Of a stretch of 64,000 nucleotides of DNA, positions 55,761 to 64,000 are shown one piece after another; the first letter of the stretch is position 1, and the number at the start of each line of letters is the position of its first letter. The position numbers were made by a program, and so were the translations under genes. Location: NCBI GenBank assembly GCA_037127315.1, contig JBBBDQ010000332.1:1050001-1114000 (forward strand), read 5' to 3'. The notes below the pieces were generated by a model. The model saw nothing but the letters and a program-made list of their open reading frames with translations. It was not told the DNA's origin and searched no databases. The DNA comes from Ascarosepion bandense. Taxonomy: Eukaryota > Mollusca > Cephalopoda > Sepiida > Sepiidae.

Positions 55761-56215
55761 ATAAAACGGGGAAAAAAGAAAGAAAGTGAACAAGAATAAA
55801 AAAGAGAAAGAACAAATGAGAAAAAAAAAATGAGAAAAATAATAGGAAGCGTAGAGAAAGAAAAATGAAAAGAAGAAAGAATTAAAAAAACTTAGGAAAT
55901 AAAAAGAGAAAGAAAGAAAGAAAGAAAAAAAGAAAGCATAAAATCTTGAGAAACCGGAAATAAAAAAAAAAGAGAGGTGTCATAAAAGAAATAAGAAAAA
56001 AAAATCCTAAAGAAACTGGAAAGAAAAAAAAGAAAAAAATAAATAAAAAAAGAAAGATAGATAGAAGGTATAAAACACCAGGAAAACGTGAAAGAAAGAA
56101 AATAGTAGACAGAAAGAGGAAAAAAATGAAAGTAGTGAAATATTGAGAGAAACGAAGAATCGATAAAGGTAACCGAATGGATAAAAAAAAAAAAAAAAAA
56201 AACCTTAGTAAATCA

Positions 56216-56263
<48 letters not shown>

Positions 56264-56460
56264 AAAGAGAGACGGAAAGAAAGTAAGAAAGATGCAAAGA
56301 AAGATGGACAGGTTTAAATCACAAAAAAAGAAAGAAAAATCAAGTTGAAAGAAAGAAAAACTGATGGAAATATTGATGGAATGAAAGAATGAAAAAAAGG
56401 CTTCAAAATTAAGAAAGAAAGAAAGAAAAAAAAAATAAAACAACTAAATCGACTATTTAA
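55761..56460. repeat. GAAA-rich low-complexity DNA
   Basis: Purine-rich with GAAA runs, clearest at 56216-56263. No gene. Confidence 0.8.
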
Positions 56461-57128
56461 ACACAAAACAAAAACCAAGAACAACAAATCTTCAAAATGC
56501 ATGACCGGTACAAATATCTTAGCCGGGCGGTCCTGCTTGGATTAATGTCCGAACAAGAAATTAGCTTTTTTTTCATTTTTCTTTTTTTTCTTCTTTTTCT
56601 GTTTAGTATTAATTTAATCAGAAATGCTGAGTCAGCAAACTAACAAAAAAAAAAAAAAATGGGGGGGAAAAGTAGTGAAAGGCTTGGATGGCAATCAGAC
56701 ATGGACCCCATGAAAAAGGTTTAACGACAAAAGAAAGTGGCAAATGACAAACACACCGACATCTAACAGAACAAAAGACGGAGTCGTGACGGTAGAGGAA
56801 GGAGAAAGAGACGAGATGAAAAGTATGCGCTGGGCTCTTAATTGTTGGGGAAAAAAACAATGGCGGATTAGTGGGTGTTAAGTCGAGAGGGCGTTAGGGG
56901 GAAATCATGCCAGAGATACGATCCAAAAAGGGGTTAATGAAAGGCGGGAATAAAAGAAAAATTTCAGAAAGTGTAATGGAGACAGAAAAGTAGATAGCGT
57001 TGAAATGGGGAAGATGAAAAGTGGCTTATGTAAAAGGAAAAAGCAGGATGATAAAATGAGGGATTCGTTGAGAGACTGATGAACATGCGTCTGAAATAGA
57101 TAAACTGATACGAAAAGAAACACAAACG
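56461..57128. other. Unannotated DNA
   Basis: Contains A- and G-runs near 56650-56680; short minus-strand frames show no family resemblance. Confidence 0.45.
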
Positions 57129-57129
57129 C

Positions 57130-57235
57130 ATTTATCTATCTAACTACCTATCTATATATCTATGTCTTTTTCTTTTCTCGCTCTCACTCACTCTCTCTTT
57201 CCTTCTTTCTCTCTTTCTCTCTTTCTTTATATATA
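57130..57235. repeat. TATC and CT-rich simple repeat
   Basis: TATC, TTCT and CT-type runs flank the Helitron remnant. Confidence 0.75.
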
Positions 57236-57399
57236 TATTGCTCGGGTGTAATGAAAGCTTTAAAACTAATCCATGGTCCTGGAGCTCAGACTCAGCCTAA
57301 AGAATATTTGTGTGAAGTTTGGTGAGAATCGGATAAAAATTGTGGATTTGTATAAAGGATATACAGACAGATAAACAGACACAAACACAAACATCTTAC

Positions 57400-57435
<36 letters not shown>

Positions 57436-57696
57436 CGATTTTCTGCACTATTGTAAGAACTGCAACCTTGAAACTGCTGAATATCGTTTCTTATGTCTTT
57501 GTCTATGAGTCTATCAAATGTAATTAAAATCGGACCACTCCTTCTATAACCCGATTTTTTCGATTATCGATTTTCAATATTTATCGGGGGTATCTCAACA
57601 CAAAACCTAGCTAAGAACACTCGCAGACGCTTATAGTACAACTGTGTAAATTTTAAAGAAAATCGGTTCAGCCGTTTCGGAGTCTATAGGCAACGG

Positions 57697-57735
<39 letters not shown>

Positions 57736-57793
57736 GATACAGACACTCACACATACACACACAGACAAAGTCACATTAATAAATAAGTTTAGA
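57236..57793 (-). mobile_element. Non-autonomous Helitron, 3' end cut in the hairpin
   Basis: On the minus strand the 5' TCTAAACTTATTTATTAATG start is at 57793 after an A. The body contains a GT run, CGATTTTCAATATTTATCG (plus strand) and a TA run. It ends at GCTCGGGTGTAATGAAAGC, the point just before the hairpin and CTAG end, so those are missing. Confidence 0.82.
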
Positions 57794-57915
57794 TTTTCTG
57801 AAAAGAAAAACATTATATAATTATATGAAAATCTGCAGGAAAGTAACTTAATTATAATACCTTGTCTGTCATTTTTAATGAAACCTGCATAAAAGTAAGA
57901 TTGCTGCAAAACTGC

Positions 57916-57917
<2 letters not shown>

Positions 57918-57958
<41 letters not shown>
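57918..57958. repeat. TA microsatellite
   Basis: About 20 TA units. Confidence 0.95.
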
Positions 57959-57960
<2 letters not shown>

Positions 57961-58617
57961 GATTTGGGGTTTATAAAAATTTAAGACATTTCACATTGAT
58001 AACTTGTGATGCTAACATGATATAGCAACATCTTGTCTCCGGTTCGAGGAAAAGTGTTGAAACATGAGATTGAATTTCTCTTAAAATTTGGATTTTACAC
58101 GCTTCCCCCCCCCCTAATACTTAAAAGAACTACATATTAACCAAATATACTTTTCTTGCCAACAGCTTTTGTTTACACATTGACTTTAGTCGACACTACA
58201 GGAGATATAATGCTTCCCTAAGGAGTCTTTTTTAAATATCTCCCGTGAGGCACCTTTGCATCGCTGACCTTGAAAACAGTTCCCTTGTCCTTGAAATTGT
58301 GAAACTGTTCAGTATTATTATCTCTTGTTAATTTAAGTTTCCATGTATGCGATATGTTTATCTTCGTTCACGTCACTATTAATAATGAAGTTACTCAAGC
58401 GTACAAGTTTAGTGCTGACTGATAGAAGAGTTCTAGTAAGTGTAGGTGACGACAGTAGATGACCCAAGATTCGGCACACGATAAACGGAGAGCATGACAG
58501 TTTTACAGAGTTTTAGTTTTGTTACTAATATTACTGTCCTAATATATGAATGTGTGTGTCTCTGTGTCAAAAATATCTACCATTCTCGAATGGCTGCGAC
58601 AAACCCCATCCCTGAGT
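57959..58617. other. Unannotated DNA
   Basis: A poly(C) run near 58105-58113; otherwise nothing. Confidence 0.45.
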
Positions 58618-58618
58618 G

Positions 58619-58677
<59 letters not shown>

Positions 58678-58735
58678 ATAGGGATTAGATAGATAGATAG
58701 ATAGATAGATAGGGTAGATAGATAAGGAAAAAAAC

Positions 58736-58794
<59 letters not shown>

Positions 58795-58805
58795 ACTGAG
58801 AATGG

Positions 58806-58862
<57 letters not shown>

Positions 58863-58875
58863 AGAGAAATGGGAG

Positions 58876-58930
<55 letters not shown>

Positions 58931-58940
58931 CTGAGAATGG

Positions 58941-58994
<54 letters not shown>

Positions 58995-59012
58995 AATAGA
59001 TAGATACTAGAT

Positions 59013-59049
<37 letters not shown>

Positions 59050-59073
59050 GAAAAATAGATAGATAGAAAAATG

Positions 59074-59124
<51 letters not shown>

Positions 59125-59135
59125 ACTGAGAATGG

Positions 59136-59172
<37 letters not shown>

Positions 59173-59204
59173 GTGGAAAAAAATGTAGATAGATAGAAAA
59201 AAAT

Positions 59205-59249
<45 letters not shown>

Positions 59250-59250
59250 G
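58618..59250. repeat. TAGA array with GAATGGGA interruptions
   Basis: About 630 bases of TAGA interrupted by ACTGAGAATGGG, AAAGAGAAATGGG and GAAAAAAATG blocks at irregular spacing. Frames are artefacts. Confidence 0.95.
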
Positions 59251-59505
59251 AAAAAGGAAATCCGACTTATAACTGTAAAAACGTCGGTGTATAAGTATAT
59301 TGCCTGATGTTTACAAATTTCTCCTGACAACTGATGAGTCGAAGTGAGAAACTAAAACAAACAAGAAAACATTCCACTAAAATAGCAAGCAAAACAAATA
59401 GTTCCAAGAAAAGAAATCCTAATTTCTTTCACTCCAGTTTTTATATCCACTCCATCCGCTTTACAGAATTTTTTTAAAATAAATAATCTGATACACGGTC
59501 TTTTT
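59251..59505. other. Unannotated DNA
   Basis: No feature seen. Confidence 0.4.
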
Positions 59506-59507
59506 AT

Positions 59508-59965
59508 ATCATCATCATCATCATATAAGTGCCGTATGCCTTCAGGACGTGGGTGATAATGGCCCCCACAACTTCCTGTACCTTATAGCGGAGAGCAATG
59601 TTTGTCTTTGCAGCAATTCTTTTCTTTTTCCTGTTGTTCTGACAAGATCGTTAGACAGGTTACACGCTGTTTTTCTCTGACCTTCTTGCTTTCAATGTAC
59701 TTTGTAAGTATCACATTCTCCAAGCTCTCTTTCCTCATTATGAGTCCTAGAAATTTCAGCCCTCTCTTTCTGGTTTTTAGTCTTATTCATCTTTAAACTC
59801 CCAAGTTGATCACTTGTTCAGTCGACGATATTCTCAGCTTTCTTTTGTCGAACCACGTTTCTGTTGCTTCAAGTTTCTCTTCATCTCTGAGGGGTTTGTC
59901 TAGAATTCACTCTCATATAGGAGGACCTATATTACAGTAAGGTTCTAGATTATATTCTTTTCCTC
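59508..59965 (-). pseudogene. RTE-like LINE C-terminal remnant with ATG-type tail
   Basis: Starts with an ATC run (ATG on the minus strand, the RTE-style tail). Then come the inverse of ACGTCCTGAAGG..., CCTAGAAATTTCAGCC and TCTCACTCC, following the family C-terminal order. Minus-strand coding is broken by frameshifts. Confidence 0.65.
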
Positions 59966-60160
59966 GTTATGACATAGTGCTGGTAGCAGATAAAGAAAAG
60001 AAACTAAGAGAACTCCGACAGAATGAAGTAAAGGAAAATGATAAAAAATGACTAACCATCACTAGGACGAAGATTGTAGAGTGTTCAACAATTGGAACAG
60101 ATTAACGATTTACGAATTGAAGATGTTAAATCAATCATGTACGAAAGTGTAAATATTTTT
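59966..60160. other. Unannotated DNA
   Basis: No feature seen. Confidence 0.4.
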
Positions 60161-60620
60161 TTAAATCATTTCACCCACAACAAGGTAATAGAGCCACTAA
60201 GATGCAAGGAGATTATTGGCTGTTAGAGAATACTCGAATAAAACACCATTAAGGAGAGAAAATAATAAAAGAGCAAGAAGACAGATAACAATTGACATTG
60301 TATTTAATTTTTGAAGATCAAAGTTGATTGGGGAGCAAGAAACTAGAAGAGAGTTCCACAAGCGAATAGTGATAGAAGAAGCTACCAGTATAGAACTTAC
60401 GGTTACATATTTTCAACTGAATAATGATTACACCTTACCGAAAATCGAGTACTACGCTTGAATTCATAAAGTCTAGGTACCGTAGAGGAAAGTTCTTTGG
60501 AATAATTTCCATGAAGTTATGGATAGAAAAAAGAATAGGAAGTTACATTAAGGTCGTGGGCAAAGAACTAAAGGCAAAATGCTAAGTCATAACCAATAAC
60601 ATTGCAGGGGAAAGTGTTTT
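60161..60620 (-). pseudogene. Diverged jockey/CR1-like LINE 3' end
   Basis: AAATCATTTCACCCACAACA is a diverged shared tail. AACTAGAAGAGAGTTCCACA then corresponds to the RLWNSLP region and TTACGGTTACATATTTTCAAC to upstream codons. Old copy. Confidence 0.5.
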
Positions 60621-60835
60621 AACACAGAAAGAAAACTATTTCACCGAAATCTAAAGTCGAATCGGAATCGGGAAAGATGCCTGCTAAAAGTCAAGTAAAG
60701 TATTAAAAAAACAGGGAGGGTATTAGAAGGAGTAAAACTATAAGAGAATGAGAAGACTGGGGATAGGGAGGATTGAAATAAAGGAGAAAAATTATCGGGA
60801 TTCAAGAAAACAGAAGATGGCGATTAACGTTGCAC

Positions 60836-61345
60836 TGAAGTTTTTGAAAATTGTACAGGAAATTTTCGCTAAAAACAAAGAAGAGAGTACTGGATTGCTA
60901 CGTGATGTCCGTTCTTCAATATGGCAGCGAATCCTGGACAATATCATCGAAGAAGAAAGAAATACTTGAAGCGTCTGAAATGTGGTTCTACAGAATGATG
61001 CTGTGGATATCATGGATCAAGCATGTGAGCAATGATTAGGTTTTGGAAAGGATGGAAACGAAAAGAAAATTAATACTGAGCATCAGAAAGAGACAGCTGA
61101 AGTTCCTGGGACATGCAATGAGGAAAGAGGGCTTGGAGAACCTGATACTAACAGGCCAAATAGAGGGAAAAAGAGACAGAGGAAAGCAGCGGATAACATA
61201 TTTGAAGGACCTAATCAGATGGATGATGAAACGAGGGTTGCATGGTGTAATAGGAGAAGGCGTGCTAAGAGCCACCAGGGATATGGAGACGTGGAAAGCC
61301 ATGATCGCTTACGTCCTGAAAAGACAGGGCATATAGAAGAAGATT
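60836..61345 (+). pseudogene. RTE-like LINE C-terminal copy 1
   Basis: The frame from 60851 reads YRKFSLKTKKRVLDCYVMS, QYGSESWTISSKKKEILEA, EMWFYRMMLWISWIKHVSN. A stop interrupts it (GATTAG at 61034-61039). It resumes RQLKFLGHAMRKEGLENLIL, RDRGKQRITYLKDLIRW and RDMETWKAMIAYVLKRQG. No RT palm. One in-frame stop makes it dead. Confidence 0.8.
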
Positions 61346-61404
61346 TAAGTCTCTCGAAATTTTAAATCATTCGTTCTTAATAAATCTCTGAAGAAGCTTG
61401 TTAA

Positions 61405-61905
61405 AGTTGAGTAAAGTATTAAGAAACAGGACAATTTCGCTAGAAACAAAGAAGAGAGTACTGTGTTGCTACGTGATGTCCGTTCTTCAATATGGAAGTG
61501 AATGCTGGACAATATCATCGAAGAAGAAAGAAATACTTGAAGCAACTGAAATGGGGTTCTACAGAATGATGCTGTGGATATCATGGATCGAGCATGTGAG
61601 CAATGATGAGGTTCTGGAAAGGATGGAAACGAAAAGAAAATTAATACTGAGCATCTGGAAGAGGCAGCTAAAGTTTCTGAGATATGAAATGAGAAAGGAG
61701 GGCTTGGAGAACCTGATACTAACAGGTCAGGTAGAGGAAAGGAGAGAGAGGGGAAAACAGTGTATAACGTACTTGACTGGTTTGAGCAGGTGGATGGCAG
61801 AATAGGGGTTGCGTGGTGTAACAAGTGAAAGCATACTGAGAGCCACCAGGGATAGGGAAACGTGGAAGGCTATGATCGCCTACGTCCTGAAATAACAAGG
61901 CACAA
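61405..61905 (+). pseudogene. RTE-like LINE C-terminal copy 2
   Basis: A copy of the same C-terminal region. The frame from 61398 to 61805 is open: NRTISLETKKRVLCCYVM, LQYGSECWTISSKKKEI, MLWISWIEHVSNDEVLERM, ILTGQVEERRERGKQCI. It stops early (GAATAG after SRWMAE); the family continues RATRDRETWKAMIAYVL. It lacks the stop seen in copy 1, so the two decayed separately. Tail: GAAGAAGAAG then GGA repeats (61906-61972). Confidence 0.8.
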
Positions 61906-61972
61906 AGAAGAAGAAGAAGAAGAGGAGGAGGAGGAGGAGGAGGAGGAGGAGGAGGAAGAAAAAGAAGAAGTT
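61906..61972. repeat. GAA/GGA triplet repeat, LINE tail
   Basis: Triplet run directly after the LINE C-terminus, the expected simple-repeat tail. Confidence 0.9.
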
Positions 61973-62325
61973 AAAATGGAAGCAAGTATATGGAAAGAAA
62001 TTCCACAGGTGAGAAGAGCGAGAGAGAAACTGATGGAGTAGAACTTAGGACTGCATTTAGGTGTTTTAACAATAAAATGGTGGGACCTAGTTGACAATCT
62101 AGCAGCACGCTGAAATTAATTCAGTCGGATTACCAGGGAAAATAGCTCATCAGAGCAGATAGCATAGAAATAAATGCAGAAAAGACAGAGAGGAGCAACG
62201 GCACGTCGGTGAAAAAATGAGTGAAGTCGAGATGCCAGGCCAGGACTTTGTATTTTGTCAGATGAAGACACACAGCAGGACAACAGAACAGATATACCAA
62301 CAGTATTCAATGCTTAACGTAATGT
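61973..62325 (-). pseudogene. Jockey/CR1-like LINE C-terminal remnant
   Basis: Minus-strand pieces STRSHHFIVKTPKCSPKFYS, FHRRAVAPLCLFCIYFY and CSDELFSLVIRLN match the same region as the 54.5-kb copy, in two frames. Confidence 0.7.
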
Positions 62326-62349
62326 TGTTTTATATATATATATATATAT
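62326..62349. repeat. TA microsatellite
   Basis: About ten TA units before the fold-back. Confidence 0.85.
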
Positions 62350-63040
62350 TACTTTAAAAACAAGGAAATTATTAACAGTCTCAAGTGCCCTTTCGTCCTC
62401 ATCTCATCAGGAGAAAATCGTTGGAATTATAAATCAAACGAAAGGAACAGCAACGAAAATGAAGAGCAAAAAAGGGGAAAACACGTTAAAATAAATATAC
62501 ATATAAATATATATAATTATAACGAGGGGAGGAGAAATGGCGTGTAAATAATTATCGAAGGACAGTTAAAATAAAATACCCCCCAACAAATGAAGAGACT
62601 TCACAAAATCCTTCTGTCGGCAAAGAGAAGGCTTACGTAATGATATGCAGACTGATTCCAAAATCTTTAGACGATTATTGGAACCACTCTTTCCTATACG
62701 ACTTGGCACAGGCTATATTCTCTACTAGGTGTTGAGCAATAGCCGGACCAATATTTCCCTTTGCCGGCAGAAGGACATTTCTTCATTTGTTGGGGTTATA
62801 TTTTATTTAGCTGTCACTCGCTAATTATTTACACGCGATTTCTCCTCCCCTCGTTATAAATATATATATTTATGTGTATATTTATTTTAACGTGTCTCCA
62901 CCCCCCCCATTTTTTGGCTCTTCATTTTCGTTAATGTTCATTTTCGCTTAAATCAATTTTTACAACTATTTTCTCCTGATGAGATGTTGGACGAAAGGGC
63001 TCTTGAGACTGTAAATAAATTCCTTGTTTTTAAAGTAGTG
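62350..63040. mobile_element. Long fold-back element, ~285-bp arms
   Basis: Arms at 62350-62632 and 62754-63040 are inverse copies: TACTTTAAAAACAAGGAA ... CTCAAGTGCCCTTTCGTCC ... ACGAGGGGAGGAGAAAT ... CCCAACAAATGAAG. Each carries CTGATGA followed by GGAC-GAAA (minus 62391-62410, plus 62976-62996), the two halves of a hammerhead-like core. It could be a long-TIR transposon or inverted terminal repeats of a Penelope-like element. Confidence 0.75.
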
Positions 63041-63067
63041 TACAAATTTTGTACCTCCAAACATTTT

Positions 63068-63069
<2 letters not shown>

Positions 63070-63111
<42 letters not shown>
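63070..63111. repeat. TA microsatellite
   Basis: About 20 TA units. Confidence 0.95.
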
Positions 63112-63112
<1 letters not shown>

Positions 63113-63439
63113 AAATTATGATAAAACTTAGTGGGGAAATAGCCATTTTCACCATGTAATTTTAAGACATGCATTCTTCGACCCCTTATAAACAGAGAAT
63201 GAGGAAAAACTATAAGCCTAGAGGTTAGCTTAGGTAAAGGAAGGGGTTGGGATGTATTGGTTTTCATTGGGTTGGGTTGGCTTGGCTTGGGAGAAGGAAT
63301 TTAGTAGTAATTTCTTCTTAGTAGTGGGGGTATGTTGCCTGACCCTTGTGGTAGGGAAGTAACTGCTTCGCCAAACTTTTAAAAAAATTCTTTTTTATTT
63401 ATTAAATTTTTATTGGGACTAATAGGGGGAATAGAATAA
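63112..63439. other. Unannotated DNA with shared 35-bp repeat
   Basis: The repeat seen at 13031-13062 recurs here in inverse form (GTGGGGAAATAGCCATTTTC, 63132-63151). The rest is unrecognised but could be the 3' flank of the minus-strand ORF that follows. Confidence 0.45.
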
Positions 63440-63721
63440 TTATTCTAATTTATACTTATTTCTATGGCGACCCATACTTATGATCTCCCTTCGTTTGTTT
63501 AGGAGTATATTTTGGTCTTGAAATTTTAAAATTTTAATTTTTTCCGTCATACATAGATTACACCTATCTCTTAAGATATTAGGAGTCCTAGCCTTGCCCA
63601 TGAGTTCCCATTCTATCTGGGGACTTAAGTTACTTTCTTTTAATTCAAAGTATTTCCTAGAAAGGTTTATATATACTTGGGAAAATTTCAAAGTATTTCT
63701 TAGAGAACTCACGGTCTCCAA
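63440..63721 (-). pseudogene. Possible Penelope-like retroelement GIY-YIG region fragment
   Basis: The 93-codon minus-strand frame contains YFELKE ... IEWELMGKARTPN ... CNLCMTEKIKIL ... LLNKRREIISMGRHRNKYKL. Animal retroelement proteins with a GIY-YIG nuclease end in this order (WELK, W-I, CxLC, LNKR-EL, CRH). Here the CRH Cys is Gly (residue 84), which would break the last metal-binding motif, while the CxLC pair (residues 54 and 57) is kept. The N-terminal RT is outside the frame; the sequence upstream (63722-64000) shows no RT. Assignment is from motif pattern only. Confidence 0.45.
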
Positions 63722-64000
63722 TCCGACAATCTCGTGTTGAGCAAACGAGAACGAAAAATAAAGAAAGCAATAAAGGAGCCCTGAATAAACAAACAGGCGA
63801 ACTGAGTGAAAGCATAAAACAGATTTTAAAACTTGAGTGACATAAAGAAAATGCCCGGCCCCAACCCCTGATATTGGATAACCCTCAGATTAGTTAAGCA
63901 GTTGGGGCTGTGGTTTTGTGAATTTGGCGATTTTAAGGTTCAAAAACAATGCATTAACCTCAGTGTGGCCCCCAACTGAAACAGCACACTTTGCTTGTCA
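63722..64000. other. Unannotated window edge
   Basis: No feature recognised; any continuation of the minus-strand element would lie beyond the window. Confidence 0.4.

Noticed and set aside
59007..59330. 107-codon minus-strand frame
   Set aside because: TAGA array read as Tyr-Leu-Ser-Ile.
61345..61824. 159-codon minus-strand frame
   Set aside because: Antisense shadow of the RTE-like LINE C-terminus on the plus strand.

Overview
This window looks like intergenic or deep-intronic DNA from an invertebrate animal. The repeat spectrum suggests a mollusc, most likely a cephalopod: three tRNA-derived SINE families, RTE-like and jockey/CR1-like LINE fragments, non-autonomous Helitrons, mariner and piggyBac-type MITEs, and very long TATC, CTTT, TA and CA microsatellites. 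The species assignment is inference. There are no bacterial operons, rRNA genes, intact tRNA genes or CRISPR arrays, and no convincing intact host protein-coding gene. Almost every open frame over 60 codons is either a microsatellite read as codons or a decayed transposon fragment. Family labels such as SINE-A, SINE-B and SINE-C are mine.

Layout. 0-9 kb: SINE-A and SINE-C copies, element B copies (a SINE-like repeat ending in a LINE tail), and two large TATC arrays. 9-18 kb: a broken RTE-like LINE in two overlapping pieces, more SINE-C, a Helitron with internal sub-repeats, a tandem element B array and a mariner-type MITE. 18-23 kb: a LINE fragment with a fold-back, a mariner transposase pseudogene fused to a truncated Helitron, and two RTE-like C-terminal remnants. 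23-28 kb: TA arrays, three DNA-transposon remnants, a TTAA MITE cluster, a 115-bp triplicate and a SINE-A flanked by 48-bp direct repeats. 28-35 kb: more LINE tails, a complete 739-bp Helitron and short duplications. 36-39.2 kb: a large inverted repeat whose arms carry nested TTAA MITEs. 39-44 kb: six SINE/LINE insertions and a 1-kb CTTT tract. 44.6-46.5 kb: a pogo/Tigger-like element. 48-51.3 kb: an 86/87-bp minisatellite whose edges look codon-phased. 52-64 kb: SINE, Helitron and LINE remnants, a TAGA array, a long fold-back and a possible Penelope-like retroelement fragment.

How the parts relate. The genes seen are parasitic and mostly dead. Element B shares its 3' tail with a jockey/CR1-like LINE remnant at about 32.05-32.40 kb, so B was probably moved by that LINE. 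SINE-C copies repeatedly sit against TA arrays, so its tail probably seeded them. The RTE-like LINE tails end in ATG or GAA triplets, as in RTE-clade elements. I found no clear undescribed functional system. The best candidates for a second look are the 48-51 kb coding-like minisatellite, the 36-39 kb inverted repeat, and the hammerhead-like motifs, some of them near Penelope-like sequence.
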